Positions 50,601 through 53,600 of a stretch of 64,000 nt of DNA are shown here, in pieces. Both the position numbers and the translations under genes were made by a program. The stretch lies in NCBI GenBank assembly GCA_026120185.1, contig JANUWF010001622.1:1736001-1800000 (forward strand), in the 5' to 3' direction. The notes beneath the pieces are model-generated. The model had not been told where the DNA came from, made no database searches, and was given only the letters and a program-made list of their open reading frames with translations. The DNA is from Voacanga thouarsii (Eukaryota; Streptophyta; Magnoliopsida; Gentianales; Apocynaceae). Position 1 is the stretch's first letter. Every line of letters starts with the position of its first letter.

Positions 50601-53600
50601 GTAATCAGTGATTAGGAGATTTTATGGGCAGTAATTAGGGGATTGATTAGAAGATTTTGTGAATTAATTTATTAGGGTAGTTGCTATATTTGTGCCTTAG
50701 GTTTCTTGTGTAATACCCCATTTAAAATCACCTTTATTATATGAGGAAAGTCATGCATTGCATAACCTTTTATATGACATTTGATAACTTGAACCATATT
50801 CATGGCTATATGTGATTTATGAGTTGGTTAGTTCATGAATTTATTTACTTTGATATAATTGTTGGAGGGCTAATTAAATAAGAGTGGGAATTAAGGGAAT
50901 TTGTTAGTTTCTTAGTGGCCTTATGCTTTTGTTTTATGAGTATTATTAGAAGGGAAATGGAGTAGTGGGTGGGAGTAAAGGAAATTTGTTAGTTTCTTGG
51001 TGGACTTGAGCTTTTGTTTTATGAGTATTATTAGATGAGAAGGAAAATGGAGTAAGTGAGTGGGAGTTAAGGGAATTTGTTAGTTTCTTGGTGGATTTGA
51101 GCTTTTGTTTTATGCGTATTATTACATGAGTATTATTAGAAGGGATATGGAGTAGTGAGTGGGAGTTAAGGAAATTGGTTAGTTTCTTGGTGGACTTGAA
51201 CTTTTGTTTTATGAGTATTATTAGATGAGAAGGAAAATGGAGTGAGTGGGAGTTAAGGGAATTTGTTAGTTTCTTGGTGGACTTGAGCTTTTGTTTTATG
51301 AGTATTATTAGAAGGGAAATGGAGTAAGTGAAACAAGAGTTATTGTGGTTGAGTGGAGTGGTTGAAACTAGAGTTGTAGTGGTTGAAGTTTAGTGTTTAA
51401 TAATTGGAGACTTGAGTTTAAATCCCAACTCTTGCAAACCTTTCCATTCTTATTTCTCAAAGTTCTCCTAAGCTAAACAAAAATTAGTCACACACACACT
51501 CACAAAAATTCCAGCTTTCCTTACTCTCAAATTCCCCTCTGGTTTTAAGCAAAAATCACAGCACAAGACCCTAAGTTTTCGTCTCCTATTTCTACCCAAA
51601 GCTGAACCAAAAATTAGCCTATACTTTTCTCCTTTTCCTCTCATTATCTAGGCCACTTTAGCACCCTAGAGCACAGCCATAAACTCCTTCTATTCACTGC
51701 AATTTCAGCCAAACCAAGAAGAGCGAAAGCTGCCATTTTTCCCTTGTTTGTTCAAGAGTAAAAAACAAGGTGTAGTCCTTCCAAACATCAAAACACCTAA
51801 ACCTAACCTATACTCTTCATCAAAACAACCACCAATCACACCCTAAACCTCTCTTCTACAAAAAAAAAAAAAAAAACAGCTCTTTCCTATTTACTACAGT
51901 GACGAAGAATCAAATTATTACTATATTTATTCTTTTTTCTACTTCTTCTTCCAAGTGCAGGATAACTCTAAGGGGTTGTGGGTTTTTTTCTACCATTTGG
52001 GGCTCTTCCTTCACCACCCCCATGGGGATGGTCTACAGGGTTCATAACTATTCCTCTTACTACAGGACGCTTACCTAGCCAACGCTTAGATCCGGCTCTA
52101 CCCAAACCTTATCTCTCCAATATTTCGACCATCACAACTCCAATCACCACCAAAATCGAAACCTAAGGGCAAGAATTAAGGAACCCAATCATCTCTTCTT
52201 CTCAAGTGAACTCAACCGATCACCAAGGAGCCACTTTTGCTTCGTTGTCTTGTCTATCCAAGAGGTATTTTGAGACTCAATCTCTATTGATTTGAATGAG
52301 CCTGATTTTACAGTGATGGTATTATTTATAACGTATAGTATGAAAGCATATAGGTCCATGTGGGCTTTATTTATCCGGGTTGGACAACCGGTGTGTTGGG
52401 TGTAGAGATGGAGGAGGATCCCCCACTGCCCAATTGTTGAAAGGTTACATTGGGACGCTATCATGGTAGTAACCATGATATGGATTGATATACTATTCTT
52501 TGAATCATTACTAATCTCTACATAATGAATTTATGATTATAATGAGATGATGATTTATTGGGAACTACTTTGGATATAATGAGCAATGCTCCTTTGAATA
52601 ATTGTTTATTGATGAAAAGTCTTGCAAAAATGATTTTTGGGTTTTAATAAACCTGCATGCAGGAAATGTTTATACATGACATTCGCACACGCGGGACTTA
52701 CTGGGATGCCAATCTCACACTATTTTACATCATATTTTTAGGGGAGTGCTTTTATTGAGAAGGTTGAAGAGATAAGAGATGACCTTCAGTTTATTTATTT
52801 CTACTTTGTATTTCTTTCGAGAGATGATTGTTAGTTTTAGATTCTCAGATTTGTGTATAAATTTTAACTTTGGTTGTAATAAGATTATCGAGAATTGTAT
52901 TTAGTCATTTTCGTTCCTTTTGTACCTCGTTATAAAAACCCCTGGTCCTTTGGATGAGGCGATATCCCACCTATCTGGGTACGTAAGTAGTGGGGTGTTA
53001 CAACTCGTATATAATCATCTCATTGTAACCTTTGAGATATATGAAAAAGAGATTATTCTCTCTCAATTTCTTACATGGTATCAAAGCTGTTCATCCTGGA
53101 CTACTTCTGATTTTTCTGCTTGCGCCTATCCTTTGCTTCTTCTTCTTTTGCCGGCCGGCCTTAATTGCTGGTGGTGTTTCTTTCTTTCTAATTTCTACGA
53201 CCAGCCATTCTAATTTTGTAGGCAGTAATTAGGAGATTTTGTGAATCAATTTATTAGGGTAGTTATCATATTTGTGCGTTAGGCAGCTTGTATATAATCA
53301 GTTCATTGTAATCTTTGAGATATATGAAAACGAGATTATTCTCTCTCAATTTCTTACATTATGCACAGTCCAAAAGAGGTTCATCTTCGAGCAGCACACA
53401 GGGTGTTGCAGTATCTTAAAGGTACACCAGGAAGAGGACTTCTTTTTAGGAGAAGTGGGTACCTATTGCTTGAAACCTATACAGTTGCGGATTATGCTGG
53501 GTCATTGATTGATAGAAGATCGACCACTGAATATTGTACGTTCCTTGGTGGAAATCTTGTGACATGGAGGAGTAAAAAACAAAATGTAATAGTACGGTCT

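Larger units (their letters stand above)
50501..53075 (+). repeat. LTR4 of the intron-31 array, split by a solo-LTR-like element
   Basis: The left part is 50501-50708 and the right part 53003-53075. Together they match the other LTRs. Followed by PBS TGGTATCAAAGCTG. Confidence 0.9.
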
